Below, piece by piece: positions 24,986 to 33,327 of a stretch of DNA of 62,426 nucleotides; the first letter of the stretch is position 1; every line of letters begins with the position of its first letter. The notes under the pieces are model-generated. The model was not told the DNA's origin. It searched no databases and was given only the letters and a program-made list of their open reading frames with translations. The position numbers were made by a program, and so were the translations under genes. This stretch comes from Adhaeribacter aerolatus (lineage in GTDB: Bacteria > Bacteroidota > Bacteroidia > Cytophagales > Hymenobacteraceae), in assembly GCF_007991635.1 (NCBI RefSeq), contig NZ_BJYS01000039.1, positions 1 to 62,426 on the forward strand. The letters run 5' to 3'.

Positions 24986-26383
24986 TTATACGTTATCTTT
25001 CCGGACAATACTGGCCGACATTTCGGCTTCCATTACAACTTTCCCGTTTACAAAAGCTTGTCCTTGCATTTTGGCAATGCCGCGTTTAATGGGCGCTAAT
25101 AACCAGCACTTAAAAATAATAGTATCGCCGGGTATTACTTTTTTGCGGAAACGACATTTGTCAATTCCTAAAAAGTAAGTCCAGTAGTTTTCCGGATCGG
25201 GTACCGTATTCAAAACCAGGATGCCACCGGTTTGGGCCATGGATTCTATCTGGTAAACGCCGGGATAAACCGGGTTGCCGGGAAAGTGGCCCTGGAACTG
25301 GTGCTCGTTCATGGTCACATTTTTTACCCCAATTACGGTACTCTCATCCAGGTAAATAATTTTATCTATCAGCACAAAAGGAAAGCGGTGGGGCAATATT
25401 TGGGTAATGCGGTTGATATCCATTACCGGCTCCTTCGTCGGATCGTATACCGGCACGTTCTGGATAGCCGCCTCCTGCATTACTTTTTTAATCTTTTTGG
25501 CAAAGGCCACATTGGCCGCGTGGCCGGGACGGGCCGCCAGAATCTGGCCTTTCAGTGGGCGCCCAACCAAGGCCAAATCGCCAATTAAATCGAGTAATTT
25601 GTGCCGGGCCGGTTCATTTTTATAGCGTAAGTCTACATTATTCAGAATGCCCTCTTTTTTAACTTCTACCTTGGGCTTTCTTAAAAGCGTAGCAAGTTCG
25701 GTTAATTCTTCTTCCGATACCACCCGATCCACTACCACAATGGCATTATTTAAGTCGCCGCCTTTAATCAGGTTTTGCTTGTAGAGGGTTTCCAGTTCGT
25801 GTAAAAAGCAGAAAGTACGGCAAGACGCTATCTCGCTCGGGAACTGGTTGATATTGGTAATAGAAGCGTGCTGGCTGCCTAATACCGGCGACTGGTAATC
25901 TACCATGACGGTTACCCGGTAATCGTTCAGAGGCAAAGCCGCCATTTCTACTTCGCGCTCGCTGTTTTTGTAAAAAATACCTTCCGGAATTTCAAAAAAG
26001 TTGCGTAAGGCATTTTGTTCTTCCAGGCCAACTTCCTGCAAAGATTCCACAAAAGCAATGGAACTGCCATCCATAATAGGCGGTTCCGGACCATCCAGCT
26101 GAATAAGCACATTATCGATTTCCAGACCAACCAGCGCGGCTAAGGTGTGCTCCACGGTATTTACCCGGGCGCCGTTTTGCTCAATGGTGGTGCCCCGCGA
26201 TAAATCCACCACGTTGTCCACGTCGGCATCTACAATGGGTTGCCCTGGTAAATCTATGCGTTGAAATTTATAGCCATGATTCGGCGGCGCCGGTAAAAAG
26301 GTCATGTTCGCCATCACGCCGGTATGCAGGCCAATACCCGAAACGGTTACCGGAGCTTTGATGGTATGCTGTTTTTCATTCAT
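24986..26383 (-). CDS. Bifunctional LpxC deacetylase / FabZ dehydratase
   Basis: A fusion typical of Bacteroidota. Residues 1-~305 are the zinc-dependent UDP-3-O-acyl-GlcNAc deacetylase, the committed step of lipid A synthesis: TVEHTLAAL supplies one zinc His, HKLLDLIGD supplies the second His and the Asp, and PGHAAN holds the catalytic His. Residues ~318-460 are 3-hydroxyacyl-ACP dehydratase: LPHRFPFVLIDK contains the catalytic His and GHFPGNPVYPGVYQIESMAQ the catalytic Glu. The total of 465 residues is normal for the fusion. It lies 25 bases after lpxD. Confidence 0.96.
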   Translation of the reverse strand: MNEKQHTIKAPVTVSGIGLHTGVMANMTFLPAPPNHGYKFQRIDLPGQPIVDADVDNVVDLSRGTTIEQNGARVNTVEHTLAALVGLEIDNVLIQLDGPEPPIMDGSSIAFVESLQEVGLEEQNALRNFFEIPEGIFYKNSEREVEMAALPLNDYRVTVMVDYQSPVLGSQHASITNINQFPSEIASCRTFCFLHELETLYKQNLIKGGDLNNAIVVVDRVVSEEELTELATLLRKPKVEVKKEGILNNVDLRYKNEPARHKLLDLIGDLALVGRPLKGQILAARPGHAANVAFAKKIKKVMQEAAIQNVPVYDPTKEPVMDINRITQILPHRFPFVLIDKIIYLDESTVIGVKNVTMNEHQFQGHFPGNPVYPGVYQIESMAQTGGILVLNTVPDPENYWTYFLGIDKCRFRKKVIPGDTIIFKCWLLAPIKRGIAKMQGQAFVNGKVVMEAEMSASIVRKDNV

Positions 26384-26408
26384 GCGGGTGCGTATTTATA
26401 GCGCGAAT

Positions 26409-27431
26409 TTATATCTTTTCTTTTAGTTCGTTCAGTTGTTTTTCCAGTTCGGGCAAGCGGCGGAATACGGCAATGCTCCGCAGGTTTTGTTTGTAATCGA
26501 AGGCTGGCGAGCCCTGAATAATAGTACCGGATTCCGAAATCGATTTGGAAACGCCAGATTGCGCGCCCACCGTTGTTTTATCGGCCAAACTAATGTGACC
26601 CACAATACCCACCTGACCCGCAATGGTGCAATAATTACCTATTTTGGTAGAGCCCGAAATGCCGCTTTGTGAGGCAATAACCGTGTGTTTACCAATTTCT
26701 ACGTTATGCGCTATTTGTACCAGGTTATCTATTTTGGTGCCTTCGTGTATTATAGTAGAGCCCAAAGTGGCACAATCGATGGTGGTGTTAGCCCCAATAT
26801 TTACATTATCTTCCAGTACCACGTTGCCGGTTTGCGGAATATCGCGGTAAGTGCCGTCTTTCTGGGGCGCAAAGCCAAAACCCGGACTGCCAATTACGGC
26901 TCCGGCATGAATAATACAATTATTACCAATTACAGTATTGCTGTAAATTTTAGCGCCGGCAAAAATAGTGGTATTATTCCCCACTTGTACATTATCGCCG
27001 AGGTATGCTTGTGGGTATATTTTTACATTAGCCCCCAGTTTGCAGTTCTGGCCAATATACGAAAAAGCACCCCGGTAATGGTTTTCGCCCATGTGGGAGT
27101 TTTCGCCGATAAAAGCCGGCTGTTCTACGCCGGTTTTCAGGGCAGCCACGGCCCTTTGGTATTCCTCGAGTAAGCGCGAAAAACTGGAGTAAGGATCTTC
27201 TACCCGGATTAGAGCCGCGGAAACCGGTTGTTTTTGCGTGAAGTTTTTAGCAACTATAACGGCGGTAGCCCCCGTGGAATAAAGAAAATGTTCGTATTTA
27301 AGATTTGATAAAAAGGCAAGCGCGCCGGAATCGGCTTCTTCTATTTTTGCTAATGCACGGATTTTGGCAGTTGCATTTCCCTCCACCTGGCCGTCCAGCA
27401 ACTGGGCTATTTGTCCGACAGTAAATTCCAT
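26409..27431 (-). CDS. lpxD: UDP-3-O-(3-hydroxyacyl)glucosamine N-acyltransferase LpxD
   Basis: Adds the second hydroxyacyl chain in lipid A synthesis. 340 residues: an N-terminal uridine-binding domain (1-~105), a long left-handed beta-helix of hexapeptide repeats (~110-290), with the catalytic His in [19 protein letters not shown] (near 240), and a C-terminal helix ([15 protein letters not shown]). It lies 25 bases downstream of the HD hydrolase gene and 25 upstream of lpxC-fabZ, a tight operon. Confidence 0.95.
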   Translation of the reverse strand: MEFTVGQIAQLLDGQVEGNATAKIRALAKIEEADSGALAFLSNLKYEHFLYSTGATAVIVAKNFTQKQPVSAALIRVEDPYSSFSRLLEEYQRAVAALKTGVEQPAFIGENSHMGENHYRGAFSYIGQNCKLGANVKIYPQAYLGDNVQVGNNTTIFAGAKIYSNTVIGNNCIIHAGAVIGSPGFGFAPQKDGTYRDIPQTGNVVLEDNVNIGANTTIDCATLGSTIIHEGTKIDNLVQIAHNVEIGKHTVIASQSGISGSTKIGNYCTIAGQVGIVGHISLADKTTVGAQSGVSKSISESGTIIQGSPAFDYKQNLRSIAVFRRLPELEKQLNELKEKI

Positions 27432-27456
27432 AGCGTAAAAATAGTAAACAAATTAA

Positions 27457-28686
27457 TTAAACCGTGATTTCTTTCGGATAGCAAACATAATACTTTTCTA
27501 CCTTCGTGCTTAACGCCCGGATATTGGGCAAATCCGAAGCCTCGGCTACATCAATAATCTGGCCGATTTTGGTCATAATATCAATGGACTGCCCTTTGGC
27601 TTCGTAAGCATTGTTGCTGATGGTGCCGGTTATCATTAAATATTTAACTTCCTCGGCATTTACGCCAAAATATTCCTGCACCAGTTCGGTTATGCCCAAA
27701 ATTATGTCTTCGTCGGGCGGAGTAGTAGAAATAATTACTTTAAATAATTTGCGCTGCAGCAAGCCTTCGGCCAGGAACGAAAGAATTTTATCGGGGTGGC
27801 TGCACCAGGTTTTAATGCCCTGCCAAACATCGTAATCATCTAAAGAAATAAAACGTTTTAATATTTTCTCGTCTTCTTTAAAATGCGCCATGGTAACCGT
27901 ATGGTGCAGGAAATATTCTAACGGTTCGCTGGCGGGTACCGCCACGCCGGCCTGAGATAGTTCACGGGCCCGCTCTATCAGCCGAATTAGCATGTTTTCG
28001 GCGCTGATAACCGTTTTGTGTAAGTATACCTGCCAGTACATCACCCGCCGCGACACCAGGAAATTTTCGATGCTGTAAATAGCTTTTTCTTCTATTACCA
28101 GTTTATCATCAGAAATATTCAGCATTTTTAAAAGACGGTTGGCACCAATCTTGCCTTCCGAAACTCCCGTATAAAAACTATCGCGGTTTAAATAATCGAG
28201 GCGGTCTACATCTAGTTGGCTCGAAACCAGCTGGTGAAAAAAGGGGCGATGGTAGGTGCCGTTAAATATCTGAATAGCTAAATCCAGCCGGTTGCCGAAA
28301 TAGTTGTTCAACTGGTGCATCAGGTGCAGCGACAGGTACTCGTGGTGCACGTTGTTAAAGATGGAGGTCTCCAGCGCGTGCGAAAAAGGACCGTGCCCCA
28401 CATCGTGCAACAGAATAGCCAGTAAGGAGGCTTCGCACTCTTTATCGGATATTTGGTTATTTTTGCTGCGCAAGGTATGCAGGGCCTGGTCCATGAGGTG
28501 CATGGCCCCCAAAGCATGATGAAAACGGGTGTGTAAAGCCCCGGGATAAACAAAATCGGTAAGGCCTAGTTGCTTAATGCGGCGAAGTCGCTGAAAATAA
28601 GGATGTTCAATTACGTCGAACAGGAGTTCCGACGGAACGGTAATGAAGCCGTAAACCGGATCATTAAAGATTTTTTTCTTATTCAA
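27457..28686 (-). CDS. HD-domain phosphohydrolase (dNTPase/SAMHD1-like)
   Basis: A 409-residue cytoplasmic metal-dependent phosphohydrolase. The HD metal site is complete: RFHHALG (H56/H57), LLHDVGHGPFSHALE (H94, D95) and a downstream VDRLDYLNRDSFYTG that supplies the last Asp. The length and the D-R-L-D-Y-L-x-R-D stretch match the SAMHD1/deoxynucleotidase-like group rather than small HD proteins. Substrate is unknown, dNTP or another nucleotide. It is the promoter-proximal gene of the lipid A operon, an arrangement seen across Bacteroidota; no functional link is established. Confidence 0.86.
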   Translation of the reverse strand: MNKKKIFNDPVYGFITVPSELLFDVIEHPYFQRLRRIKQLGLTDFVYPGALHTRFHHALGAMHLMDQALHTLRSKNNQISDKECEASLLAILLHDVGHGPFSHALETSIFNNVHHEYLSLHLMHQLNNYFGNRLDLAIQIFNGTYHRPFFHQLVSSQLDVDRLDYLNRDSFYTGVSEGKIGANRLLKMLNISDDKLVIEEKAIYSIENFLVSRRVMYWQVYLHKTVISAENMLIRLIERARELSQAGVAVPASEPLEYFLHHTVTMAHFKEDEKILKRFISLDDYDVWQGIKTWCSHPDKILSFLAEGLLQRKLFKVIISTTPPDEDIILGITELVQEYFGVNAEEVKYLMITGTISNNAYEAKGQSIDIMTKIGQIIDVAEASDLPNIRALSTKVEKYYVCYPKEITV

Positions 28687-28859
28687 GATATAACCTAGTT
28701 GTCTGTTGTTCGTTGTCGGTAAATATACGTATATCGCATCCGTAACAATTGCCAGGCTAAAACAACTTACTGGCAGATGCCAATTACACCCGATAAAAGG
28801 TTCTGAATTTAGAATAAACTCACAACCGACAACTAGCTACTTTTAAACAAATTTAATTT

Positions 28860-30422
28860 ATGCAAAGATATAATATTTTATGGGCCGATGATGAGATTGA
28901 CTTACTGAAACCCCATATTCTATTTCTGGAAGACAAAGGATACGACATTACCCCGGTTTGCAGCGGAGCCGATGCCATCGAAAAATTCCAGGAAAATAAT
29001 TACGATGTGGTTTTCCTCGACGAAAACATGCCCGGTATTTCGGGCCTGGAAACGCTGAACGAAATTAAAACGGTACGGCCGAACACGCCCGTGGTGATGA
29101 TTACCAAAAGTGAGGAAGAACATATTATGGAAGAAGCCATTGGTTCCAAAATCGCCGATTATTTAATTAAGCCGCTTAATCCCAATCAAATCTTATTATC
29201 GGTAAAGAAAATACTGGATAACAAACGCCTGGTTTCGGAAAAAACCAATAGTTCTTACCAGCGCGATTTCCGGACCTTGGGTATGGCTTTTGGCGAGCGC
29301 CTGAGCCATCAGGAATGGGCCGAAAATTATAAAAAGCTGGTGCGCTGGGAGTTGGAGATAGATGAAACCGAAGGCAAAAGCATGGCCGACGTAATTAACA
29401 TGCAAAAGGACGAGGCCAACTCTAATTTTGCCCGGTTTATCATGGATAATTACGAAGATTGGATCAACGACGAATCGGACGACAGACCTTTAATGTCGCA
29501 CGAAATATTTAAAGAACGGGTTTTCCCGATGATGAAAGAAACCGACCAGACGGTATATTTTGTGCTGATAGATAATTTGCGTTACGACCAATGGAAAGTG
29601 CTGGAGCCCATTATCAGCGATTATTTTACCGTCGAGAACGAAGAACTGTATTATTCTATACTGCCCACTACTACGGCTTACGCCCGCAACGCTATTTTTT
29701 CGGGTATGATGCCGGCCGAAATTCAGAAAAAATATCCGAAAATGTGGGTGTCCGACGAAGACGAAGAAGGCAAGAACCTGCACGAAGCCGACTTTGTCGA
29801 TATTCAGTTTCAGAAAAACCGGGTGAACGAAAAATACAGTTACCATAAAATAACCAACAGCGCCTCCGGCAAAGATCTGGTAAGCAAATTCTCGAACCTC
29901 GACACGAATAAACTAAATATTATCGTGTACAATTTTGTAGATATGCTTTCGCACGCCCGCACCGATAGCAACATGGTACGCGAACTGGCGCCCGATGAGT
30001 CGGCTTACCGTTCGATTACCCGGTCTTGGTTTTTACATTCGCCGTTGTTTGAAACCTTAAAGCTGATTTCGGAAAAGAAAGGCCGCTTAATTATTACCAC
30101 CGACCACGGTACTATCCGGTGCAAACGGCCTTTTAAAATTATCGGCGACCGCAACACCAATACCAACCTGCGGTACAAACACGGCAAAAACCTGGGCTTT
30201 ACCGAAAAAGATGTTTACGTAGTACGTAAGCCCGAGCGCATAAACTTACCTAAAGAAAATATCTCTACGGCCTACGTGTTTGCCTTAGAAGATTATTTCT
30301 TTGCCTACCCCAATAACTTTAATTATTACGTAAATTACTATAAAGATACCTTTCAGCACGGCGGCGTATCGCTGGAAGAAATTATTATACCGTTTGTAAC
30401 ACTGCAGCCTAAAAACGCCTGA
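28860..30422 (+). CDS. porX: PorX-type T9SS response regulator with PglZ domain
   Basis: Response regulator required for type IX secretion in Porphyromonas and Flavobacterium, linked there to the PorY kinase and sigma factor SigP. Residues 1-120 are a receiver domain: acidic pocket ADD (9-11), phospho-acceptor D54 in VFLDENMPG, K at ~104 (LIKPLNP). After a linker, the C-terminal half (~200-515) is a PglZ alkaline-phosphatase-superfamily domain; VLIDNLRYDQWK, ITTDHGTI and FQHGGVSLEEIIIP carry likely metal ligands. 520 residues is the usual length. It would control export of cargo such as the protein at 1-2866. tsaE follows by 6 bases. Confidence 0.93.
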   Translation: MQRYNILWADDEIDLLKPHILFLEDKGYDITPVCSGADAIEKFQENNYDVVFLDENMPGISGLETLNEIKTVRPNTPVVMITKSEEEHIMEEAIGSKIADYLIKPLNPNQILLSVKKILDNKRLVSEKTNSSYQRDFRTLGMAFGERLSHQEWAENYKKLVRWELEIDETEGKSMADVINMQKDEANSNFARFIMDNYEDWINDESDDRPLMSHEIFKERVFPMMKETDQTVYFVLIDNLRYDQWKVLEPIISDYFTVENEELYYSILPTTTAYARNAIFSGMMPAEIQKKYPKMWVSDEDEEGKNLHEADFVDIQFQKNRVNEKYSYHKITNSASGKDLVSKFSNLDTNKLNIIVYNFVDMLSHARTDSNMVRELAPDESAYRSITRSWFLHSPLFETLKLISEKKGRLIITTDHGTIRCKRPFKIIGDRNTNTNLRYKHGKNLGFTEKDVYVVRKPERINLPKENISTAYVFALEDYFFAYPNNFNYYVNYYKDTFQHGGVSLEEIIIPFVTLQPKNA

Positions 30423-30428
30423 TACGGC

Positions 30429-30857
30429 ATGGACGAGAAAGTAGTGGAAGTGGCGGCGCTGGCCGGCTTGCCGGCCGCCGCCGCCACGGTGTGGGATTTT
30501 GCAAAAGACGAGAATATTTTGTTATTTGAGGGCGAAATGGCAGCTGGGAAAACAACTTTAATTAAAGAATTATGCCGCCTGGCCGGTGTAGCAGAGCCCG
30601 TTAGCAGCCCCTCCTACGCCCTGGTAAACGAATACGAAAGCAACCGCGGGGAAGTGATTTACCACTTTGATTTTTACCGGATTAATGATCAACGGGAAGC
30701 CCTGGATATAGGCGCGACCGAATATTTTTATTCCGGTAATAAATGCCTGATAGAATGGCCCTCGCAGGTACGGGATTTATTGCCCGAACATTATGTGACT
30801 GTTACAATAGATAAAGGTGTGGGGGAAGCCCGTACCATTACGTTGAAAAAGAATTAA
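30429..30857 (+). CDS. tsaE: tRNA threonylcarbamoyladenosine biosynthesis ATPase TsaE
   Basis: An ATPase that works with TsaB and TsaD to make t6A37 in tRNAs reading ANN codons. 142 residues; P-loop FEGEMAAGKTTLIKEL at ~36-51, then SSPSYALVNEY and HFDFYRINDQREALDIGATEY, which carry the family's conserved switch residues, and LIEWPSQV near the end. Packed between porX (6 bases) and alanine dehydrogenase (1 base), so clearly one operon. Confidence 0.95.
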   Translation: MDEKVVEVAALAGLPAAAATVWDFAKDENILLFEGEMAAGKTTLIKELCRLAGVAEPVSSPSYALVNEYESNRGEVIYHFDFYRINDQREALDIGATEYFYSGNKCLIEWPSQVRDLLPEHYVTVTIDKGVGEARTITLKKN

Positions 30858-30858
30858 T

Positions 30859-32088
30859 ATGAACGAGAATATTCCTTCGGGCTTTGAATCGTTGGCTGCC
30901 ACCAGTCGCGCTCTTTTTCCGAAAGAATCAATGCTGGCGATTGAAACCCGGAAAAAGCGCCTCTTTATTGGAATTCCCAAAGAATCATCTTTACAGGAGA
31001 ATCGCATTGGCCTTACACCCGAATCGGTTAGGGTGCTTACGGACAATGGCCACGAAATCTGGATAGAGTCGGGGGCAGGCAGCCCGTCTAAATACGCCGA
31101 CCATGAATTTTCGGAAGCTGGTGCCCACATTGTTTATTCTACCAAAGAAGTTTACGAGGCTGATATTATTTTAAAAATTGCGCCGCCTACTTTTGAAGAA
31201 ATTGAATATTTAAGGGCCGGGCAAACGTTAATTTCGGCCTTGCAATTTGGCAGCCTCACCGGCGATTACGTAGGGGCGCTTTGCCGTAAGAAAATAAACG
31301 CTATCTCGTTTGAACTGGTAAAAGATAAATCGGATACCAAACCGGTGGTGCGGGCCATGAGCGAAATTGCCGGTAGTACGGTTATGCTGATTGCCGCCGA
31401 ATATTTAAGTTCCAGCAGTGAAGGCAAAGGCATTATATTGGGTGGTATTACCGGGGTGCCGCCTTCGCGGGTAGTTATTTTGGGTGCCGGTACCGTGGCC
31501 GAATACGCCACCCGCGCGGCTATTGGATTAGGCGCCGAGGTTAAGGTGTTTGATGATCACATTTATAAGCTGCGTCGACTCAAACAAAATATTGGCCCTT
31601 ATTTGTTTACCTCTACCATGGATGGCGCTTTACTCAGCCAGGAACTAAAATTGGCCGATGTGGTAATAGGGGCGTTGTCGAATAGGGAAGGCCGCACCAC
31701 GCCCATGATTTCGGAAAATATTGTGGCCCAGATGAATCCGGGCTCCGTTATTATTGATGTATGCATCGACCAAGGTGGCTGTTTCGAAACTTCGGAGTTG
31801 ACTACCTTAAGCCGGCCGGTTTACCGCAAATACGATATTATTCATTACTGCGTACCCAATATTGCCTCTCGCGTACCGCGCACCGCTACCAACGCCCTCA
31901 GCAATATTTTTACGCCTATTTTCATGGATATTTCGAAGCACGGGGGCATCAACGAAGTATTATTTACTCATGAGCACTACCGCAGCAGCGTGTATATTTA
32001 CAAAGGCAGCTTAACCAATGCCGCTATTGCCAAAAAGTTTAACATGCGTTACAAAGAATTAAGCCTGATGATTGCCGTGCGGAACTAG
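30859..32088 (+). CDS. Alanine dehydrogenase
   Basis: Interconverts L-alanine and pyruvate with NAD and ammonia. 409 residues, about 35 more than classical Ald because of an N-terminal extension (1-35), usual in Bacteroidota. The AlaDH/PNT N-terminal domain begins IGIPKESSLQENRIGLTP (the Arg/Lys pair binds substrate), and the NAD fold shows VVILGAGTVAEYATRAA and GAEVKVFDD. DVCIDQGGCFETSELTT and CVPNIASRVPRTAT are hallmark stretches. A transhydrogenase alpha subunit is less likely given the single complete chain. It ends the porX-tsaE-ald operon; no clear hairpin follows. Confidence 0.88.
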   Translation: MNENIPSGFESLAATSRALFPKESMLAIETRKKRLFIGIPKESSLQENRIGLTPESVRVLTDNGHEIWIESGAGSPSKYADHEFSEAGAHIVYSTKEVYEADIILKIAPPTFEEIEYLRAGQTLISALQFGSLTGDYVGALCRKKINAISFELVKDKSDTKPVVRAMSEIAGSTVMLIAAEYLSSSSEGKGIILGGITGVPPSRVVILGAGTVAEYATRAAIGLGAEVKVFDDHIYKLRRLKQNIGPYLFTSTMDGALLSQELKLADVVIGALSNREGRTTPMISENIVAQMNPGSVIIDVCIDQGGCFETSELTTLSRPVYRKYDIIHYCVPNIASRVPRTATNALSNIFTPIFMDISKHGGINEVLFTHEHYRSSVYIYKGSLTNAAIAKKFNMRYKELSLMIAVRN

Positions 32089-32192
32089 GTGGTTGAAGGT
32101 TAGAAGTTGTGATGTTGAAAGTTGTTGGCTAAAAGGTGATTGACTGTAATGCGGTTGGGCAATTGTGAGTACTATAACAACTGAAATTTAGT

Positions 32193-33323
32193 TTACTCAT
32201 TTTTTACATTTTTCAGCTCGGTTCCATTGCGAATTTCGTCGGTAGCAACGGCCACCAGTTTATCACCGGGGTTTAATTTGCCATAAATTTCTACTTTATC
32301 ATCAGCTTGGCGGCCTTTTTGTACTTCAACCCACTCGGCTTTGTTATTGGCTACTTTCACGACAAAAACCTTCTCGGTAGACGCTACCACCGCGCTGGCT
32401 GGAACCACAAATGTGCTGTCTTTGGCAGGTAACGGAATATTCACTTCAGCATACATGCCGGGCAACAATTTATGGTTTGTATTAACCACATCCATTTCCA
32501 GGCGTTCGGCCCTTAACCTCGAATCGAGGGCACCGGCCATGCGTTTAACTTTGGCTTTAAATTCCTGGTCGGGCAATGATTTTACCGTAAAGCTTACGTT
32601 GTCCTGCTGGCTTAATAAACCCGTGTACATCTCCGGCACCGATACTACCAAACGCAACTTATTTTGCTCCTGTAACTCCAGAAGCGGCAACTCCGAACCT
32701 TTTCCACTTGGCCCTACGTACGCCCCCGGACTAACATTACGGGCGGTAATAACCCCATTAAAAGGTGCCCGTATTTCGAGGTAATTGCGGGTAGCTACTA
32801 CGGCCCGGTAAGCGGCTTTGGCGGCTTCTAAGTTCGCTAAATCTGAATTTTGTTTCGCCAGCGCCTGGTCTAAATCGTTGGGTGAAATGGTGCCAGGTGT
32901 TTTACTGGTTTCGTATAATCGGTTGTAGTGGGCTTTGCTGGCCGTATACAGCGCCTCCTGCGATTTTAACCGCGATTGTGTTTCGGCCAATCGGGAATTC
33001 AGTTCGGGTGCTTCCAGACTTACGAGCAATTGCCCTTGCTTTACTTCCGAACCTACATCTACAAATAATTTCCGGACGTAGCTGCTTTCCTTTGCGTACA
33101 AATCTACTTCCTGGTAAGGCAATAATTCGCCGGGAATCTGCAGCGAAGAGGATAATTTGCCTTTTTGTAAAGTTATTACCGCCACTTCTGGTTCGGTTAC
33201 CTGTTCCTGCTGCTCCGCCCGGGAATCGGCGGTATGGCAAGCCGATAAACTTTGCAGGAGCAAAAAACCTCCGGCTAAAATTAACTTACTCCCGTGCCGG
33301 GTATATTTTATCAAATTCTTCAT
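32193..33323 (-). CDS. RND efflux periplasmic adaptor (membrane fusion protein)
   Basis: Bridges the inner-membrane pump and outer-membrane channel of a tripartite exporter. 376 residues. A lipobox ending LSAC puts the acylated Cys at residue 29, so the protein is a lipoprotein. The biotinyl-lipoyl half motifs flank a coiled-coil hairpin (~95-170; SRLAETQSRLKSQEALYTAS), followed by a beta-barrel (GVITARNVSPGAYVGPSGKG) and a membrane-proximal domain. Its gene is last in the operon, 4 bases after the pump gene. Confidence 0.93.
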   Translation of the reverse strand: MKNLIKYTRHGSKLILAGGFLLLQSLSACHTADSRAEQQEQVTEPEVAVITLQKGKLSSSLQIPGELLPYQEVDLYAKESSYVRKLFVDVGSEVKQGQLLVSLEAPELNSRLAETQSRLKSQEALYTASKAHYNRLYETSKTPGTISPNDLDQALAKQNSDLANLEAAKAAYRAVVATRNYLEIRAPFNGVITARNVSPGAYVGPSGKGSELPLLELQEQNKLRLVVSVPEMYTGLLSQQDNVSFTVKSLPDQEFKAKVKRMAGALDSRLRAERLEMDVVNTNHKLLPGMYAEVNIPLPAKDSTFVVPASAVVASTEKVFVVKVANNKAEWVEVQKGRQADDKVEIYGKLNPGDKLVAVATDEIRNGTELKNVKNE

Positions 33324-33327
33324 CTTA

